Source of the DNA: G963422445 sp963422445
Lineage (GTDB): Bacteria; Pseudomonadota; Alphaproteobacteria; Thalassobaculales; Thalassobaculaceae
Direction: 5' to 3'
DNA: 64,000 nucleotides
Assembly: GCA_963422445.2 (NCBI GenBank)
Contig: OY729512.2
Span: 3,162,001-3,226,000 of the forward strand
Shown: one piece after another, positions 62,894 to 64,000 of the stretch
Position numbering within the stretch: the stretch's first letter is position 1
Layout: each line of letters starts with the position of its first letter
Notes under the pieces: generated by a model
What the model was told of the DNA's origin: nothing
Databases searched by the model: none
The model's input: only the letters and a program-made list of their open reading frames with translations
Translations under genes and position numbers: made by a program

Positions 62894-64000
62894 ATGACTT
62901 GCGCTGATTTTGTTCATCTGACCGTGCGAACAGCTTATTCACTTGCCGAGGGCGCAATCAAAATTGATGAACTGGCACAGCTCTGCCGAAAGCAGGGGAT
63001 GCCTGCGGTCGCTGCGACGGACAGCGGCAATCTGTTCGGTGCGCTGGAATTTTCTGTGACTGCTGCCAAGCAGGGCGTACAACCGATTGTCGGAATAACA
63101 TTCAATATCGGCCGACCAGAGACGGACGAAGCGCAAATCCGGAACGGAAACGGAAGCCCCCATATCGCCCCAGCCCCCGACCAATTGGTCCTGTTGGTAA
63201 CGAGCGAGACCGGTTACAGAAACTTGCTCGATCTCGCGACCAGAGCGTTTCTTCAAAGCGGCGCGAACGAGGAGCCACAACTCCCGTTATCCGATTTCGA
63301 TGGTAGGTCTGACGGATTGATCGCTCTGACTGCTGGAGTCCGGGGTACGGTGGGCCGATTGTTGCTGGAAGGGCGCAACAGTGAAGCCGAAACGGCCTTG
63401 TTGGCGCTGCATCGTCTGTTCGGCGACCAGCTTTATATCGAATTGCAACGGCATTTCGACGAAGACGAAAATCATGTCGAACCGCAACTGGTCAACTTCG
63501 CCTATGAGCATGGCATTCCACTGGTTGCAACGAATGACTGCCATTTTGTCGACGAAGGCATGTTCGAGGCCCATGAGGTTCTCTTGTGCATCAAGCAGGG
63601 GACGACAGTCAGCGATCCAAAACGGCGCCGGCTGACCCGGCATCATCGTTTCAAATCGGCCGCGGAAATGCGCGAACTGTTCACCGATCTTCCGGATGCC
63701 ATCGATAACACGATCGAAATCGCACGGCGCTGCGCATTCATCCCAAGTATTCTCGATCCGATCCTACCACGCTTTCCGTCAACCGAAGTAGAAAATGAGG
63801 CTGACGCATTGCGGTCCAGAGCCTGCGCCGGGATGGAGTGCCGGCTGGAGAACCTGGTATTTTCCGACGAGATGGATACCAGTGAGCGCGCGGATGTGGC
63901 TCGGCCGTATCTAGAACGCCTCGACATGGAACTCGGTGTCATTATCGATATGGGCTTTGCCGGATACTTTCTGATCGTCGCGGACTTCATCCAGTGGGCA
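62894..64000 (+). CDS. dnaE: DNA polymerase III subunit alpha, partial (runs off the window)
   Basis: The replicative polymerase subunit; the first 369 codons are present and open to the last base. Start ATG 62894 follows GGGAGGGCTTC. The N-terminal PHP domain begins MTCADFVHLTVRTAYSLAEG, then IKIDELAQLCRKQGMPAVAA, TDSGNLFGALEFSVTAAKQG, QPIVGITFNIGRPETD, LFGDQLYIELQRHFDEDENH, VATNDCHFVDEGMFEAHEVL, and near the end MGFAGYFLIVADFIQWA, the start of the palm region. The second His of the usual HLRVHS motif is Arg here (HLTVRT). Normally found next to lolD in alphaproteobacteria. Confidence 0.95.
   Translation, partial: MTCADFVHLTVRTAYSLAEGAIKIDELAQLCRKQGMPAVAATDSGNLFGALEFSVTAAKQGVQPIVGITFNIGRPETDEAQIRNGNGSPHIAPAPDQLVLLVTSETGYRNLLDLATRAFLQSGANEEPQLPLSDFDGRSDGLIALTAGVRGTVGRLLLEGRNSEAETALLALHRLFGDQLYIELQRHFDEDENHVEPQLVNFAYEHGIPLVATNDCHFVDEGMFEAHEVLLCIKQGTTVSDPKRRRLTRHHRFKSAAEMRELFTDLPDAIDNTIEIARRCAFIPSILDPILPRFPSTEVENEADALRSRACAGMECRLENLVFSDEMDTSERADVARPYLERLDMELGVIIDMGFAGYFLIVADFIQWA

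Overview
The window looks like part of a chromosome from an insertion-sequence-laden alphaproteobacterium (Rhodospirillales-like by the feel of its proteins; inference). GC content is high. The housekeeping genes are alphaproteobacterial in type: a short ProS of about 437 aa without the editing insert, a Mg-type HemB, one LolC/E-family permease overlapping lolD, and dnaE. A large share of the sequence is transposable elements and broken genes, as expected for a lineage in active genome decay, for example a recently host-associated bacterium.

Layout. 1-1.7 kb: a frameshifted DUF1223 gene and methionine aminopeptidase. 1.8-10.5 kb: an IS5 remnant, two copies of 'IS A', an ISKra4-like fragment and an IS30 remnant, surrounding a striking 1167-codon ORF in which about 20 plant-type leucine-rich repeats sit inside the large periplasmic loop of an O-antigen ligase/polymerase. 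11.2-17.7 kb: four tandem paralogues of an AAA-type ATPase (A, B and C intact, D broken) with palindrome-rich modular leaders. 15.8-24.8 kb: nested IS630, IS66 (with a DUF4338/DruA-like passenger), IS A, IS B, IS C and a MITE.

25-32 kb: a luciferase-like oxidoreductase, a DsbA/HCCA-isomerase-like protein, a dead molybdopterin oxidoreductase and an intact acyl-CoA synthetase. 31.4-36 kb: a nest in which an IS1595-family transposon carrying a DNA methyltransferase and an Eco29kI-like nuclease remnant is inserted into an IS630 element, with an IS5 element at its edge. 36.6-43 kb: intact metabolism: a HAD phosphatase, hemB, a 10-formyl-THF-hydrolase-like protein, and a valine-catabolic cluster (isobutyryl-CoA dehydrogenase, 3-hydroxyisobutyryl-CoA hydrolase, mmsB). 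43-45 kb: a second, dead hydroxyisobutyrate-dehydrogenase-like gene split by a MITE and by the IS1595 element related to that MITE.

45.2-48.5 kb: proS-lolC-lolD. dnaE, which usually follows closely in alphaproteobacteria, starts only at 62,894. The 14.4 kb between them hold IS B, an intact envelope-glycan cassette (GT-C transferase, DprE2-like reductase), a DUF3565/DUF1971 protein, IS A, a GMC oxidoreductase operon cut by several insertions, IS C, two IS630 elements and an IS1595 remnant.

Many insertions keep target-site duplications, so their order can be read: 4 bp for IS A, CTAG for two IS5-type elements, 8 bp for IS1595 elements and their MITEs, 9 bp for one MITE. Several host genes can be rejoined on paper by removing the insert. 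No rRNA, tRNA or CRISPR array was found.
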